DNA of 64,000 bases. It comes from Aplysia californica (taxonomy: Eukaryota; Mollusca; Gastropoda; Aplysiida; Aplysiidae). The position numbers and the translations under genes were made by a program. A model generated the notes under the pieces. The model was not told where the DNA came from, did no database searches, and worked only from the letters and a program-made list of their open reading frames with translations. This document shows positions 63,401 to 64,000 of the stretch, one piece after another (the first letter of the stretch is position 1; each line of letters starts with the position of its first letter). The stretch spans positions 435,378-499,377 of the forward strand of contig NW_004797332.1 in NCBI RefSeq assembly GCF_000002075.1, written 5' to 3'.

Positions 63401-64000
63401 CAAGGAGCACTTGAGTACAAAAATACATCATGATACCTGTACATGGTCCCAGGGGGGAGCTGGGGAGGTGGTCTTGACTAGAGGCCCTGACCTAAATGCA
63501 ATTTATCATCATTCATAAACATTAGGTGTCCCAAATTATTATAATTAAGGCAGGCAAAACTTTTTCACACGAGAGACAAACAAAGCAGAGAGATGAAGCA
63601 CCATAGTGAAACAATCAGTAGTAAACATAAAAATGGTGGAGGGAATACCAAGTCTGAGAAAGTAAAGGCCTTAGTTTTTCTTTTTCAATCAATAATTCAT
63701 AAACATTTCTTAACGCCACCTTCAATTCAGAGCTAAAGAGGTATTTTCACCTCTTTTCCCAGATTAAGAATGATTTCAGTTTCATTGCCTAGTTTGAGAA
63801 CACCAAGTTTCATATATATAACTTAACTCACATGCACAAAGGTACGCTCACCCACAAATGCAATGAATTGCAGAAAAAAATTCGTTTTTTACTGGCATAG
63901 GCTACTTTACTAAATTAAAGAACATAAATTCATTTACTGCGCTGAGCCAGCTGATCAGTTCAGCATTTTTCTTGTCACTTTAATGAGCCTAAATGTTGGC
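60446..64000. other. Non-coding region at the right end
   Basis: No coding exon is supportable on either strand. The only repeat seen is the 170-bp MITE at 62591. It could be the 3' UTR of a minus-strand gene or plain intergenic DNA. Confidence 0.4.
62591..62760. mobile_element. 170-bp TA-flanked MITE (family reference copy)
   Basis: It begins CAGTTGAACCTGCTCTAACA and ends with the inverse CAGTTAAAATTGTCCAAGAT, between TA dinucleotides. The inner wording (CCACCTGNCCAAGRTAATCA, CAAATGACCACT) recurs at six other places in the window. Short CAGT-starting TIRs with TA duplication fit a mariner/pogo-derived MITE. Confidence 0.8.

Overview
The window is animal nuclear DNA. It has large AT-rich introns with GT-AG borders, many long microsatellites, homopolymer C/G runs, and dense families of short interspersed repeats and MITEs. 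The wording of the repeats (runs of AGATCT-type sequence, TAGGCCTAC, SINE tails ending in a CGTAAAAC-type tail) and the protein similarity suggest a gastropod mollusc. The species call is an inference; I see no mitochondrial, rRNA or tRNA marker.

Three host genes can be assembled by eye, each with every exon phase closing. (1) 518-28508, + strand, 18 coding exons, 945 aa: a CFAP58-family ciliary/flagellar coiled-coil protein, with a near-perfect RFX X-box about 170 bp before the ATG and an AATAAA about 420 bp after the stop. (2) 32268-38227, - strand, 6 coding exons, 223 aa: a stand-alone Maf-type nucleotide pyrophosphatase that corresponds to the N-terminal domain of animal ASMTL. It is convergent with gene 1. 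(3) 40962-57100, + strand, 11 coding exons plus one duplicated alternative exon, 636 aa: ABHD18, an alpha/beta hydrolase, head-to-head with gene 2 across a repeat-rich 2.7 kb spacer.

The most interesting host feature is in ABHD18. Exon 8 exists in two tandem copies (51746-51835 and 52485-52574), both exactly 90 nt, phase 0-0, with good splice sites and about 57% protein identity. This is the signature of mutually exclusive exons next to the catalytic serine exon. The same gene has a GC-AG first coding intron and a 28-nt exon.

The introns carry mobile DNA: a 3.03 kb DNA transposon with matching ~34-bp terminal inverted repeats and a TTAT target duplication (42080-45110); a 649-bp TIR element carrying a MADF-domain exon (48592-49240); two ~0.9 kb pogo/Tigger-like non-autonomous elements plus a decayed third; a ~170-bp MITE family with six copies and a fragment; a piggyBac-like MITE (31573-31812); several SINE families; and three LINE 3' remnants. 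No LTR retrovirus-like element, CRISPR array or RNA gene was recognised. The last 6.9 kb (57101-64000) has no supportable coding exon and may be the ABHD18 3' UTR followed by a long 3' UTR of a minus-strand gene lying beyond the window.
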